Source of the DNA: JASGKO01 sp049840595
GTDB lineage: Bacteria > Verrucomicrobiota > Verrucomicrobiia > Chthoniobacterales > Chthoniobacteraceae
Length of the DNA stretch: 64,000 bases
Direction of reading: 5' to 3'
Assembly: GCA_049840595.1 (NCBI GenBank)
Contig: JASGKO010000008.1
Span: forward strand, 124,001-188,000
The stretch's first letter is position 1. Every line of letters begins with the position of its first letter. The translations under genes were made by a program, and so were the position numbers. This document shows, piece after piece, positions 36,614 through 46,030 of the stretch. Under the pieces are notes generated by a model. It saw nothing but the letters and a program-made list of their open reading frames with translations, had not been told where the DNA came from and did not search any database.

Positions 36614-36955
36614 ATGACTATGCCGGACGAGTCGGACTATCATCACAGCGTTTACGTGATCCTGCTCAAGCCGGCGGTGGCGAAGCATCCCTCGATCCTG
36701 CGCCTCAACCCGAAGCGTGACCCCGCCAAGCCATGCGTCTATGTGGGCATGACCGGGCTGCCGGTGGAGCATCGGTTCGAGAACCATAAGAATGGCTACA
36801 AATCCTCGTGGGTGGTGGAGAAGTATTGGGTACGCCTGATGCCCGAGCTTTACGAACACTTCAACCCGATGCCGTTCGACGCAGCGGTGCAGATGGAAAT
36901 GGACCTCGCCGAGGACTTACGGGCGGAAGGCTATACAGTGACCGGCGGAAAGTAG
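36614..36955 (+). CDS. GIY-YIG-like small protein
   Basis: Protein of 113 aa. The pattern HHSVYVILL, CVYVGMTGLPVEHRFENH and a later Glu-rich helix resembles the GIY-YIG nuclease fold, in which the paired beta strands carry VYV and YVG. I recognise it as a recurring conserved protein (MPELYEHFNPMPF is typical), but catalytic activity is not certain. It ends 26 bases before a GNAT gene. Confidence 0.6.
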   Translation: MTMPDESDYHHSVYVILLKPAVAKHPSILRLNPKRDPAKPCVYVGMTGLPVEHRFENHKNGYKSSWVVEKYWVRLMPELYEHFNPMPFDAAVQMEMDLAEDLRAEGYTVTGGK

Positions 36956-36981
36956 TTCGCAGGTTTATTAATTTGCACATT

Positions 36982-37464
36982 ATGAATATTCGCCCCGCCA
37001 CCGCTGCCGATCACGACGCCATCTGGAATATCTTTCATACCGTCATTGCCACGGGCGATACCTACGTCTTCGATCCAGAAATGCCGCGCGAGCAGGCGCT
37101 GGCCTATTGGTTTGCCCCGGGGACCCACACTTATGTGGCGGAAGCGGAGCAGGAGATGGTTGGGACTTACATTGTGAAGGCCAATCAGCCCGGGTTGGGC
37201 TCGCATGTGGCGAATGCGGCCTTCATGGTTTCGCCGGAGGCGAGGGGATTGGGGGCGGGGCGGCGGATGGCCGATCATTGTCTCGACGAAGCGCGTCGGC
37301 TGGGGTTCCGCGCCATGCAGTTCAATTTTGTCGTTTCCACCAATGAAGTTGCCGTGCGCCTCTGGCAGCAAATGGGCTTTCAAATCGTGGGCACGCTCCC
37401 TGGCGCCTTCCGCCATCATACGCTGGGTGAGGTCGATGCCTACGTAATGTTTCGCATGCTTTGA
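36982..37464 (+). CDS. GNAT-family N-acetyltransferase
   Basis: Protein of 160 aa from ATG 36982 (MNIRPATAADHDAIWNIF). The acetyl-CoA binding motif A is VSPEARGLGAGRRMADHCL, followed by NFVVSTNEVAVRLWQQMGF typical of motif B. The sequence resembles phosphinothricin- or L-amino-acid-type acetyltransferases, but the substrate cannot be fixed. The upstream open frame from 36808 overlaps the preceding gene and is not used. Confidence 0.88.
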   Translation: MNIRPATAADHDAIWNIFHTVIATGDTYVFDPEMPREQALAYWFAPGTHTYVAEAEQEMVGTYIVKANQPGLGSHVANAAFMVSPEARGLGAGRRMADHCLDEARRLGFRAMQFNFVVSTNEVAVRLWQQMGFQIVGTLPGAFRHHTLGEVDAYVMFRML

Positions 37465-37554
37465 AATTGAACCGCCGCAGTTCAATTCCCCGTTAAACTC
37501 GGCACTTGCTAAATCGCCGTGCATCCCCGCTAATATCCGCGGTTTTCCGCTCCG

Positions 37555-39738
37555 ATGTTGCTCCTCGCCAAACTCTTCGCCCGTCTCTTCTACCGTGTCT
37601 CCGTGCGCGGAAAACAAAATCTCCCTGCGGGCGGATTTCTCCTGCTGCCCAATCACGTCACCTGGGTGGATGCGATTGTGCTCCAGCTTGCGTGCCCGCG
37701 CCCGATTCGCTTCATCGTTTACGAGCCGATCTATAATCAGCCTTTTTTGAAGCCGATCATGAAGCTGTTCGGCGCGATTCCGATCAAACCGAACCGCCCG
37801 CGCGATGCGATCAAGCTGGCGGCGGAGCAGATTGCCAAAGGCGAGATCGTCTGCATTTTTCCCGAGGGGGAACTCTCGCGCAGCGGCATCCTGCTGCGGC
37901 TCAAGCGTGGCTATGAATTGATTGCCCGCGAGGCGAATTGCCTGGTCGTTCCCGTCTGGCTGGATCGCCTGTGGGGGTCCATCTTTTCCTTCTATGGAAA
38001 CAAGTTCTTCAAGAAGATCCCGCGCCAGATTCCCTATCCGGTGGTGGTTGCCTTTGGTGAACCGCTCCCGCATGCCAAGGCGGATATCTCAACCCTGCGC
38101 CAGCGGATGCTGGAATTGGGCGAGGCCTGCTACGAAGAGCGTCCCATCCTGCATGGGCACCTGGGCACGGCCTGTCTGCGCGGGTTGAAGCATGGGCAAT
38201 TCGAGACGGCCATCGTCGAAGGCACCGACCACAGCACGCTTACCCGCGGCACGTTGCTGGCAGCGGCGATTGCCTTGAGCGGGCTGATTCGCCAGCGGTG
38301 CAAGGGGCGGCGCGTGGCCGCGGTGTTGCCGACTGGCAAAGGCGCGCTGATTACGAATCTCGCGATCATCCTGGCGAACAAGACGCCGGTAAACCTCAAT
38401 TTCACTGCCGGTCGCTCCTCGCTTGAATCCGCCCTGCGGATCGCGGAATTGAAGGACGCGATCAGTGCCCACGCCTTCGCCAAGCGTTTCCCGGATTTTC
38501 CCTTTCCGGAAAACCTGCTCCATCTGGAAGACATCATGCCCGGGTTGAAAAAGAAAATCGCCTTCTGGCGGGTGCTGGTTTTCCTGCTGCCCTGGCGGGT
38601 GCTGGCGTTAATTCTCGGCCTGCCGAAAAAGGGCGGCCATGATGAGGCGGTGATTCTTTTCAGCAGCGGCAGCGCGGGCGAGCCAAAAGGTGTCACACTG
38701 AGCCATCACAATGTGCTGGGGAATGTGACCCAGTTCTCCGCGATGCTGAACATGGGCAAGGATGATGGCATTCTGGCCTGCCTGCCGTTCTTCCACAGCT
38801 TTGGCTGCACGGTCACGCTATGGTTTCCGTTGATCGAGGGGATTCGCATTGTTTCCTATCCGAATCCGCTGGAGGCGGCGAAGAACGCGGAACTCATCGA
38901 GCGTTACAAAATCACGCTGCTCTGCTCCACGCCCACCTTCCTGCGCGGTTACCTGCGCAAGGTGGAGCCAAAGCAGATCGAGTCCCTGCAACTCGTGGTC
39001 ACTGGCGCGGAGAAATTGCCTGACGAACTGGCCAAGGCCTTCAAGGCGAAGTTCAACAAGGAAGTGCTCCAGGGCTACGGACTAACCGAGACCTCACCGG
39101 TGGTGAGCGTCAACCTGCCTGAGCCGCCGGCTTCGCGCCCCGACGATACGATTCAGCCGTCGAACCGCTTTGGTTCGGTCGGCAAGCTGGCTCCCGGTCT
39201 TGCCGCACAAATCCGGCATCCCGATTCGGATTCCATCATCCTGCCGTTGACGGATACCGGCATGCTTTGGCTGAAGGGGCCGAATATCTTTGAGGGATAC
39301 CTCAATGACCCAAAGCGCACCGAAGCCGTGCTGCAGGATGGCTGGTTCAAGACCGGCGACCTGGCCCGCTTCGACGAAGACGGCTTCCTCTACATCGAGG
39401 GGCGTCTTTCCCGGTTTTCCAAGATCGGTGGTGAAATGGTCCCGCACGAGACGGTGGAGAACAAGATCAACGAGATTTACGGCATCGCTTCTGATCAGGA
39501 ACGCGTATTTTCCATCACCGCGGTGCCCGACGAGGCTAAGGGCGAGGCGCTGGTGCTGCTGGCCGCCCGCGACCTGGAGCTTGCCGACCTGCGTGCCAAA
39601 CTCAGCGAAAGCGGCATGCCCAACCTCTGGATTCCCAAAAAACTCGTCCGCATCGAGAAAATCCCCGTCCTCGGCACCGGCAAACTCGACCTCAAAGCCT
39701 GCAAAGAAGCAGCCCTGACCGTGGAGCCTGTTTCATAA
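37555..39738 (+). CDS. aas: Fused PlsC acyltransferase / acyl-ACP synthetase (Aas-like)
   Basis: Bifunctional protein of 727 aa. Residues 1-200 are a PlsC-type acyltransferase with the HX4D motif in NHVTWVDAI and FPEGELSRSG. Residues 230-720 are an AMP-binding acyl ligase (LFSSGSAGEPKGVTLSH, GYGLTETSP, KTGDLARFDEDGF). The same two domains in this order form E. coli Aas, which recycles lysophosphatidylethanolamine. Unlike some relatives, it has no transporter domain in front. Phospholipid repair fits a cell with psd-pssA. Confidence 0.9.
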   Translation: MLLLAKLFARLFYRVSVRGKQNLPAGGFLLLPNHVTWVDAIVLQLACPRPIRFIVYEPIYNQPFLKPIMKLFGAIPIKPNRPRDAIKLAAEQIAKGEIVCIFPEGELSRSGILLRLKRGYELIAREANCLVVPVWLDRLWGSIFSFYGNKFFKKIPRQIPYPVVVAFGEPLPHAKADISTLRQRMLELGEACYEERPILHGHLGTACLRGLKHGQFETAIVEGTDHSTLTRGTLLAAAIALSGLIRQRCKGRRVAAVLPTGKGALITNLAIILANKTPVNLNFTAGRSSLESALRIAELKDAISAHAFAKRFPDFPFPENLLHLEDIMPGLKKKIAFWRVLVFLLPWRVLALILGLPKKGGHDEAVILFSSGSAGEPKGVTLSHHNVLGNVTQFSAMLNMGKDDGILACLPFFHSFGCTVTLWFPLIEGIRIVSYPNPLEAAKNAELIERYKITLLCSTPTFLRGYLRKVEPKQIESLQLVVTGAEKLPDELAKAFKAKFNKEVLQGYGLTETSPVVSVNLPEPPASRPDDTIQPSNRFGSVGKLAPGLAAQIRHPDSDSIILPLTDTGMLWLKGPNIFEGYLNDPKRTEAVLQDGWFKTGDLARFDEDGFLYIEGRLSRFSKIGGEMVPHETVENKINEIYGIASDQERVFSITAVPDEAKGEALVLLAARDLELADLRAKLSESGMPNLWIPKKLVRIEKIPVLGTGKLDLKACKEAALTVEPVS

Positions 39739-39829
39739 GGAACCGGGGCGGAAAAAAGGCGTTGCATAATCGTTGGTGCAAATAGCGTGATAAAGAGAGG
39801 AACTCGCATTTCCACCTTCATTCCCTTTT

Positions 39830-39891
39830 CCGTGATCTCTGTGTCCTCTGTGGCTATTTTTCCCGCCGTGCTCACCGCATCCGCCTCGGTT
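39830..39891. repeat. Two half elements, ACAGAG and degenerate GCGG subtypes
   Basis: On the minus strand 39830-39861 reads as an arm with ACAGAG cores at 9-base spacing and outer AGCC. Directly next to it 39863-39891 reads as a degenerate GCGG-type arm (GAGGCGG, ATGCGG). Both lie in the 253-base gap between aas and tig, which holds no gene. Confidence 0.55.
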
Positions 39892-39991
39892 CAATTCCTC
39901 TGTAACGGATAATTTTCAAAATTCTGTGCCATCAGGGTTGGCATTTCCTGTGGAGCCGCTACATTTCGCCCCTCACAAATTTCCTAAAGCT

Positions 39992-41314
39992 ATGAACGTC
40001 CAAGTCGAATCCCTTCCCAATTGCATCACCACCGTGCGTGTCGAAGTCCCTGCGGATAAAGTCGCCGAGACTCGTGAAACCATTACCAAGGACTACCTGA
40101 AGGCGGCTCGCATCCCTGGCTATCGTCCTGGCAAGGCCCCTCGCGGCGTCATTGAAGCAAAGTTCAAGAAGCAGATCCGCGAAGACCTTGAAAAGCAGCT
40201 CCTCCAGGAGAGCACCCGTGAGGTGATCAAGGAGCGCAAGCTCCGCGTGCTGACCGTGAGCGAAGTCGAGGACGTGGAAATCACGCCCGAAAACGCGATG
40301 CACTTCACGGCGACGCTCGTGACGGCGCCCGAGTTCGAACTCCCTGAATACAAGGGCATCGCCGTGCAGGTTCCTTCGGAAGAAGTGACGGAAGACGACA
40401 TTGTCAAGGCGCTCACCAACCTGCAGGATCAGTATTCCGACTTCAACGACGCCGAACCCCGCGCCCTGGTGGCCGACGATTTCGCGGTGATCGACTACAC
40501 CGGCACCGCCGATGGCAAGCCGATCCATGAAGTTTACCCGCTTGCCGGCAAGCAGCTTACCTCCGGTGAAGATTTTTGGATTCGCCTGACGCCCGAGGCC
40601 TTCCTGCCCGGTTTCAGCGAAAAGCTGGCTGGTGCCAATGTGGGAGAAACCCGCGAGTTCCAGCTCGAAGTGCCCGCCGATTTCCCGGTGGAAGCCATGC
40701 GCGGCAGCAAGCTGGACTACAAGGTGACGATCAAGGGGATCAAGGACAAGGTGACGCCCGAGCTCAACGATGAGTTTGCGGCCAAGCTCGCCCCGGGCAA
40801 GACCCTCGAAGACGTGCGCGGCATCGTGAAGACCGAGCTCGAGCGCCAGAAGAAGATGGACGTCGAGCGCGCCAAGCGCGACCAGATCATGCAGGGCCTC
40901 CTCTCGAAGATCGAGTGCGAGCTCCCGCAGAACCTCGTCCGCTACGAGACCCAGCGCATGGTCAATGAACTGGTGAAGGAAAACCAATCCCGTGGCGTGG
41001 CCGACGAAGTGCTCAAGGAAAATGAGCAGAATCTCGTGGGCGCTGCCTCCCAGGGAGCTAAGGAAAAGATCAAAGGCCAGTTCGTCCTCCTGCGCGTGGC
41101 CGAGAAGGAAAATCTCACCGTTACCCGCGAAGAATTCCAGCAGCGGATCGGCATGATGGCGATGCGCTACCAGATGACCCCTGAGAAGCTGATCAAGGAA
41201 CTCCAGAAAAACAATTCGCTCGACCAGGTCCACGAAGAGATCCTGACGGGCAAGGCTCTTGATTTCCTGGTTGCGAATGCTAGCGTCGAAACGCAACCCG
41301 CTCCAGTGGCGTAA
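39992..41314 (+). CDS. tig: Trigger factor
   Basis: Ribosome-bound chaperone and peptidyl-prolyl isomerase of 440 aa. The N-terminal ribosome-binding domain shows the signature GYRPGKAPRGVIEAKF (about residue 45). The central FKBP domain has DDFAVIDYTGTADGK, and the C-terminal helical chaperone domain completes the usual length. The start ATG 39992 (MNVQVESLPNCITTV) is preferred to 39926. It is the first gene of the tig-clpP-clpX operon, with 22 bases to clpP. Confidence 0.96.
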   Translation: MNVQVESLPNCITTVRVEVPADKVAETRETITKDYLKAARIPGYRPGKAPRGVIEAKFKKQIREDLEKQLLQESTREVIKERKLRVLTVSEVEDVEITPENAMHFTATLVTAPEFELPEYKGIAVQVPSEEVTEDDIVKALTNLQDQYSDFNDAEPRALVADDFAVIDYTGTADGKPIHEVYPLAGKQLTSGEDFWIRLTPEAFLPGFSEKLAGANVGETREFQLEVPADFPVEAMRGSKLDYKVTIKGIKDKVTPELNDEFAAKLAPGKTLEDVRGIVKTELERQKKMDVERAKRDQIMQGLLSKIECELPQNLVRYETQRMVNELVKENQSRGVADEVLKENEQNLVGAASQGAKEKIKGQFVLLRVAEKENLTVTREEFQQRIGMMAMRYQMTPEKLIKELQKNNSLDQVHEEILTGKALDFLVANASVETQPAPVA

Positions 41315-41336
41315 TTTCAGAAAAACCCAATCTCCT

Positions 41337-42005
41337 ATGCTGATTACTTCCAATACCCGCCAGCCCAATCACAACATGCTCGTCCCCATGGTGATCGAGC
41401 AGACCGGGCGAGGCGAACGCAGCTACGACATCTATTCGCGCCTGTTGAAGGACCGCATCATCTTCATCGGCACGCCGATCGATGACCATGTGGCCAACCT
41501 CGCCATCGCGCAGATGCTGTTCCTGCAAATGGAAGATCCGAAGAAGGACATCAGCATCTACATCAACTCGCCCGGCGGTTCCGTTACCGCCGGTCTGGCG
41601 ATTTATGACACGATGCAGTTTGTGACCTGCGACGTGACCACTTACTGCCTCGGCATGGCCGCCTCGATGGGGGCGGTCCTCCTGGCCGCCGGCACGGCGG
41701 GCAAGCGTTTCGCTCTGCCGAACAGCGACATCATGATCCACCAGGTCTCCGGTGGCGCCCAGGGCACGGCGAGCGACGTCGAGCGCACGGTGGAGTTCAT
41801 GTATAAGCTCAAGCGCCGCCTGATTGGCATCCTGGCTCACCACACCGGCAAATCTGCTGATCAGGTGAACATTGATTCCGATCGTGATTATTACATGACC
41901 GCGGCCGAAGCCAAAGACTACGGCCTCGTCGATCAGGTGGTGCAGTCGCGGAAAGAATTGAAGCCGGAAGCTAAAGCCGAGACGAAAACGGACGATGCGG
42001 TTTAG
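41337..42005 (+). CDS. clpP: ATP-dependent Clp protease proteolytic subunit
   Basis: Serine protease of 222 aa forming the barrel of the Clp protease. The catalytic Ser is in MAASMGAVLLAAG, His in IMIHQVSGGAQG, and Asp in the DSDRDYYM region. The start at ATG 41337 gives MLITSNTRQPNHNML; the ATG at residue 14 (MLVPMVIEQTGRGER) may be the true or processed N-terminus. It lies between tig and clpX (23 bases), as in many bacteria. Confidence 0.96.
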   Translation: MLITSNTRQPNHNMLVPMVIEQTGRGERSYDIYSRLLKDRIIFIGTPIDDHVANLAIAQMLFLQMEDPKKDISIYINSPGGSVTAGLAIYDTMQFVTCDVTTYCLGMAASMGAVLLAAGTAGKRFALPNSDIMIHQVSGGAQGTASDVERTVEFMYKLKRRLIGILAHHTGKSADQVNIDSDRDYYMTAAEAKDYGLVDQVVQSRKELKPEAKAETKTDDAV

Positions 42006-42028
42006 AAACTGCTAATAACGAACGAGGT

Positions 42029-43297
42029 ATGGCAAGAACTTCCAATTTAACGATGTGCAGCTTCTGCGGCAAAAGCCATGCAGAGGTTCGCAAGCTCATC
42101 GCCGGTCCAGGTGTTTACATTTGCGACAGTTGCATCAACGTCTGCAAAGGCATTCTGGATAAGGAACTCACCGAAGATACCCGTCGGCAGTCCACCAATC
42201 TTCGCGTCCCGAAGCCTGCGGAAATCAAGCGTTCGCTCGATCAATACGTGATCGGGCAGGAGCGCGCCAAGCGCACGCTCTCCGTGGCGGTGCACAATCA
42301 CTACAAGCGTATCCTCGCCAGCCAGCAGCCCGCGACCGTCGGCTCCACCGATCCGCTGGCGGAAGTCGAGATCGAGAAGAGCAACATTTTGCTCATCGGC
42401 CCGACTGGCAGCGGCAAGACGCTGATGGCCCGCACGCTGGCCCGCATCCTCGATGTGCCGTTCTGCATTGCGGACGCCACGACGTTGACGGAAGCCGGCT
42501 ATGTCGGTGAAGACGTCGAGAACATCATCCTTCGCCTGTTGCAAAACGCGGATTACGATGTGAAACGCGCCGAGATCGGCATCGTTTACATCGACGAAAT
42601 CGACAAGATCGGTCGCAAGACGGACAACGTGAGCATCACCCGCGACGTAAGCGGTGAGGGCGTGCAGCAAGCGCTGCTCAAGATCCTTGAAGGCAGCACC
42701 TGTAACGTGCCGCCGCAGGGGGGACGCAAGCATCCGCACCAGGAATACATCCAAATCAACACGGAGAAAATCCTGTTCATCTGCGGTGGCGCTTTCGTCG
42801 GTCTCGACAAGATCATCCAGCGCCGCGTGGGCAAGCGTGCCCTCGGTTTCGGTGCCTCCGAAGCGAGTGAGGAGCTTCTCGCGAACGAAGCGATCATGCA
42901 CACGGAGCCCGAGGATTTGCTCGGCTTCGGCATGATTCCCGAGTTTATCGGACGTCTGCCGGTCGTGACCGCCCTCAGCCAGCTCTCAGAAGACGAGTTG
43001 ATGATGATCCTCACCGATACCAAGAACGCGATGGTCAAGCAGTACGTCAAACTGCTCTCCATGGAAGGTGTGGGCCTCACCGTCACGAAGGACGCCTTGC
43101 GCGCCCTGGCCCAACAGGCCGTGACCAAAGGCACCGGTGCCCGCGCTCTGCGCTCCATGATCGAGAAGATGATGCTCGACATCATGTATGACGTGCCGAG
43201 CCGCGAAGACATCGCGGAAGTCACGATCAACCGTGCCGTCGTCGAAGGCAAAAAGTCGCCCCTCATCCGCAAGAAGCAGGACAAGGACGCCGCCTAA
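42029..43297 (+). CDS. clpX: ATP-dependent Clp protease ATPase subunit
   Basis: AAA+ unfoldase of 422 aa that feeds substrates to ClpP. The N-terminal zinc domain (CSFCGKSHAEVRKLI then CDSC), Walker A GPTGSGKT, Walker B VYIDEIDKIG, the ClpP-binding loop region and the sensor-2 Arg (GARALRSMIE) are all intact. A terminator follows 23 bases after the stop, closing the operon. Confidence 0.97.
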   Translation: MARTSNLTMCSFCGKSHAEVRKLIAGPGVYICDSCINVCKGILDKELTEDTRRQSTNLRVPKPAEIKRSLDQYVIGQERAKRTLSVAVHNHYKRILASQQPATVGSTDPLAEVEIEKSNILLIGPTGSGKTLMARTLARILDVPFCIADATTLTEAGYVGEDVENIILRLLQNADYDVKRAEIGIVYIDEIDKIGRKTDNVSITRDVSGEGVQQALLKILEGSTCNVPPQGGRKHPHQEYIQINTEKILFICGGAFVGLDKIIQRRVGKRALGFGASEASEELLANEAIMHTEPEDLLGFGMIPEFIGRLPVVTALSQLSEDELMMILTDTKNAMVKQYVKLLSMEGVGLTVTKDALRALAQQAVTKGTGARALRSMIEKMMLDIMYDVPSREDIAEVTINRAVVEGKKSPLIRKKQDKDAA

Positions 43298-43320
43298 TCA
43301 TCGCGACAAACTGTTTTTAG

Positions 43321-43355
43321 AAGCGGCATCGGAACCTCCGGTGCCGCTTTTTCTT
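43321..43355 (+). terminator. Rho-independent terminator of tig-clpP-clpX
   Basis: A 12-bp stem with one G-U pair (43321-43332 with 43338-43349) and an AACCT loop is followed by a T-rich tail. Confidence 0.9.
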
Positions 43356-43363
43356 TATGAGCC

Positions 43364-43545
43364 TTAAGCGCCAAGACGCCAAAGAGGGGATTTTCACCAC
43401 GAAGTGACGAAGAAAAGAGCCATGCGAAATAGGCTAAATAAACGGAAAAGTCTTTTGTGATGGCGCGCGAAGTAAATTCAACCCCTTTCCTCGCCGCGTC
43501 CGCCGCAGTTTAACTGGTATTTCCTTCGTGTCTTCGTGGTGAAAC
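43364..43545. repeat. Cluster of three element subtypes between clpX and ctpA
   Basis: In order: a GCCAAG arm (about 43364-43382), an ACGAAG arm (about 43390-43415), an inverted GCGGCG arm (about 43490-43515) and an inverted ACGAAG arm (about 43521-43545). The two ACGAAG arms form the outer pair around the GCGGCG arm. The 326-base gap 43298-43623 otherwise holds only the clpX terminator and, close to the ctpA start, a possible promoter (TTTACA, 16 bases, TAGTTT). Confidence 0.65.
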
Positions 43546-43623
43546 TTTGCAGTTAAAAGATTTTCTCCCGATTTTTTGTAAAGCGATTTACACCGTAAGG
43601 TGCTGTGCTAGTTTGCGCACGGG

Positions 43624-44967
43624 ATGAAACCTACATCTTTAGTCTGCGGGTCGCTGCTCTTCATGGCGGCCCTTGCTTTCGGCTCGCCGATCTTCGCGGC
43701 CGACGACTCCAGCTCTCCCTCGGATAACACGGATTCGGGATACTCCGATATCGCTGTCTTTAGCCGGGCGTTGCAATTGATCCGCCAGGATTATGTGGAC
43801 GACAAAAAGGTCAGCTTTCACGATCTCACCTACAGCGCGTTGAAAGGCATGCTTTCGTCGCTTGATCCGCATAGCCAGTTCATGGCTCCCGATGATTTCA
43901 AGGGGATGGAAGACGATACCAAGAGCCAGTTTGGCGGCTTGGGCATCATCGTTTCCTCGAAGGATGGCAATCTCACCATTGTCGCGCCGATGGAGGATAC
44001 GCCAGCGATGAAAGCGGGGCTGCTTCCGAATGACCGCATTGTGAAGGTGAACGGCCAGTCGGTGGAAAAAGTCGGCGTGGATCAAGCCATGCAGATGCTT
44101 CGGGGCGATGTGGGGCAAAAGGTCACGCTGACCATCTTTCGCGCCAACACCCGTGAGGTAAAGGATTTCTCGCTGGAACGCGCCATCATCAAAGTAGCGA
44201 GTGTGAAGGACGCCAAGATCCTCCCACCCGAGGCCGCCAGTGGTTACAAGGTCGGCTACGTGCGGATCACGCAGTTCAACGAGCCCACCGCGGATGAGCT
44301 CAGCAAGGCGCTCGACAGCCTGCAAGCGCAGGGAATGCAGGCGCTGATTCTGGATCTGCGCTTCAACCCCGGCGGCTTGCTCAACAGTGCGGTGGATGTC
44401 TGCGGCCAGTTCGTTCCCCCGGGAACAATGGTCGTTTCCACCGAAGGCCGGACCGCTTCGCAGACGAAGGTTTATCGCACTTCGACAGAGGCGAAGGTGC
44501 GGCCCAATTTCCCAATGGCGATTCTGGTCAACAACTCCAGTGCGAGCGGGGCGGAGATCGTTTCCGGAGCGTTGAAAGACCTGAACCGCGCCATTCTCGT
44601 TGGCGAAACGACCTTCGGTAAAGGCTCCGTGCAGAGCGTGATTGAGTTGCCCGATGGATCGGCGCTGCGGCTTACGACCGCGAAGTATTATACCCCCAGC
44701 CATCAGGTAATTCACGAGCACGGGGTGACGCCGAATATTTTGGCGGTCATGACCGATCAACAGCAGCGCCAATTGCTCTCGCTCCGCCGCGAGGAGCAGC
44801 AGCCCGATGAACTGGGTGGAGATCAAGCGGTGAAGCTGGCCAATTTTCACGATACCCAGTTGGAACGCGCAGTGGACGCCCTTCGCGGCGTAATGATTTA
44901 TGCGAGTCGCGCCAATCCAGCCGAAAAAATGACGGCCGAAAAAGCCGGGGCTGTAAGCGCGCACTAA
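43624..44967 (+). CDS. ctpA: C-terminal processing (S41) protease
   Basis: Periplasmic serine protease of 447 aa with a signal peptide cut near IFAADD. A PDZ domain occupies about residues 95-175 (GLGIIVSSKDGNLTIVAPME). The protease domain has the catalytic Ser in NNSSASGAEI and the Lys in FGKGSVQS, with LDLRFNPGGLL before them. Such enzymes trim or degrade envelope proteins. The stop overlaps the tsaD start by one base, so the two are co-transcribed. Confidence 0.95.
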   Translation: MKPTSLVCGSLLFMAALAFGSPIFAADDSSSPSDNTDSGYSDIAVFSRALQLIRQDYVDDKKVSFHDLTYSALKGMLSSLDPHSQFMAPDDFKGMEDDTKSQFGGLGIIVSSKDGNLTIVAPMEDTPAMKAGLLPNDRIVKVNGQSVEKVGVDQAMQMLRGDVGQKVTLTIFRANTREVKDFSLERAIIKVASVKDAKILPPEAASGYKVGYVRITQFNEPTADELSKALDSLQAQGMQALILDLRFNPGGLLNSAVDVCGQFVPPGTMVVSTEGRTASQTKVYRTSTEAKVRPNFPMAILVNNSSASGAEIVSGALKDLNRAILVGETTFGKGSVQSVIELPDGSALRLTTAKYYTPSHQVIHEHGVTPNILAVMTDQQQRQLLSLRREEQQPDELGGDQAVKLANFHDTQLERAVDALRGVMIYASRANPAEKMTAEKAGAVSAH

Positions 44968-45980
44968 TGGATCAGAGTCATTCCCCCGACATCATTCTCG
45001 CGCTGGAAACCTCTTGTGATGAAACGGCGGTCGCCGTTATTCGTGGTCAATCCGACCTGCTCGCCAGTGAAGTAGCCTCGCAAGTGGAGATCCATGGCCG
45101 CTATGGAGGGGTGGTGCCCGAGGTGGCATCGCGCGAGCATCTCACCCAACTTAAGCCGCTCCTGCAACTGGCCTTGGAAAAGGCGGAGGTGGGAATGGAC
45201 GATATCTCTGCCTTTGCGGCCACCGCCGGGCCTGGTCTCGCGACTTCGCTCATGCTCGGCCTCTCGACCGCCAAAGGGCTGGCGATCGGGCTGGATCGTC
45301 CGTTTCTGGCGGTGAATCATTTGGAGGGGCATCTCCTGTCGCCGTTTTTCCAAAAGCCCGGTGGAGTGCAGAGCTCCGTGGCGCTCATCGTGAGCGGCGG
45401 GCATACCATCCTGGTGGATGTGGCCGGGGTAGGGGAATACCATGTGCTCGGGCAGACTCGCGATGATGCCGCAGGGGAGGCCTTCGACAAAGTGGCCAAA
45501 CTGATGGGGCTGCCGTATCCCGGTGGGCCGGAGATCGACCGCCTGGCGGCAACCGGTGATCCCCGCCGCTTCGATTTACCTAGGAGCATGCTGCATTCAG
45601 ACGATTTTCAATTCAGCTTCAGCGGCCTGAAAACCGCCGTCCGTTATCTGCTGCCCGAAGTGCCACCGGAGGCAATGGCTGATCTTGCGGCCTCGTTTCA
45701 AGAGGCAGTAGTGGACGTGCTGGTGGCGAAAACGATCCGCGCCGCCCGCAGCCTTGGGCGCAAGGTCGTATGTCTCAGTGGCGGGGTGAGTTGCAATCGC
45801 CGGTTGCGGGCTCGTTTCCAGGAGGCCTGCGACAAATCCGGGCTGCAGCTTTTGCTGGCCGATCCGAAACTCTGCACTGATAACGCTGCCATGATCGCCT
45901 ATGTCGCCTCGTTGAGGCTCGCCGCCGGGGACGTCTCGCCGCTGACGACGGATATCAATCCGAACCTCGGCCTCCGTTAA
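44967..45980 (+). CDS. tsaD: tRNA N6-threonylcarbamoyladenosine transferase
   Basis: Universal enzyme of 337 aa that transfers threonylcarbamoyl to A37 of ANN-decoding tRNAs, working with TsaB, TsaC and TsaE (none in this window). The metal-binding HxxxH is in NHLEGHLLSP, and the ASKHA fold shows ALETSCDETA, SGGHTILV and LSGGVSCNRRLRARF. Length is normal. It is translationally coupled to ctpA. Confidence 0.96.
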   Translation: MDQSHSPDIILALETSCDETAVAVIRGQSDLLASEVASQVEIHGRYGGVVPEVASREHLTQLKPLLQLALEKAEVGMDDISAFAATAGPGLATSLMLGLSTAKGLAIGLDRPFLAVNHLEGHLLSPFFQKPGGVQSSVALIVSGGHTILVDVAGVGEYHVLGQTRDDAAGEAFDKVAKLMGLPYPGGPEIDRLAATGDPRRFDLPRSMLHSDDFQFSFSGLKTAVRYLLPEVPPEAMADLAASFQEAVVDVLVAKTIRAARSLGRKVVCLSGGVSCNRRLRARFQEACDKSGLQLLLADPKLCTDNAAMIAYVASLRLAAGDVSPLTTDINPNLGLR

Positions 45981-46030
45981 TTCTTAACCGAGTCTTGCGT
46001 TGTAAAAACCATTCACGTTAATTTTTATCT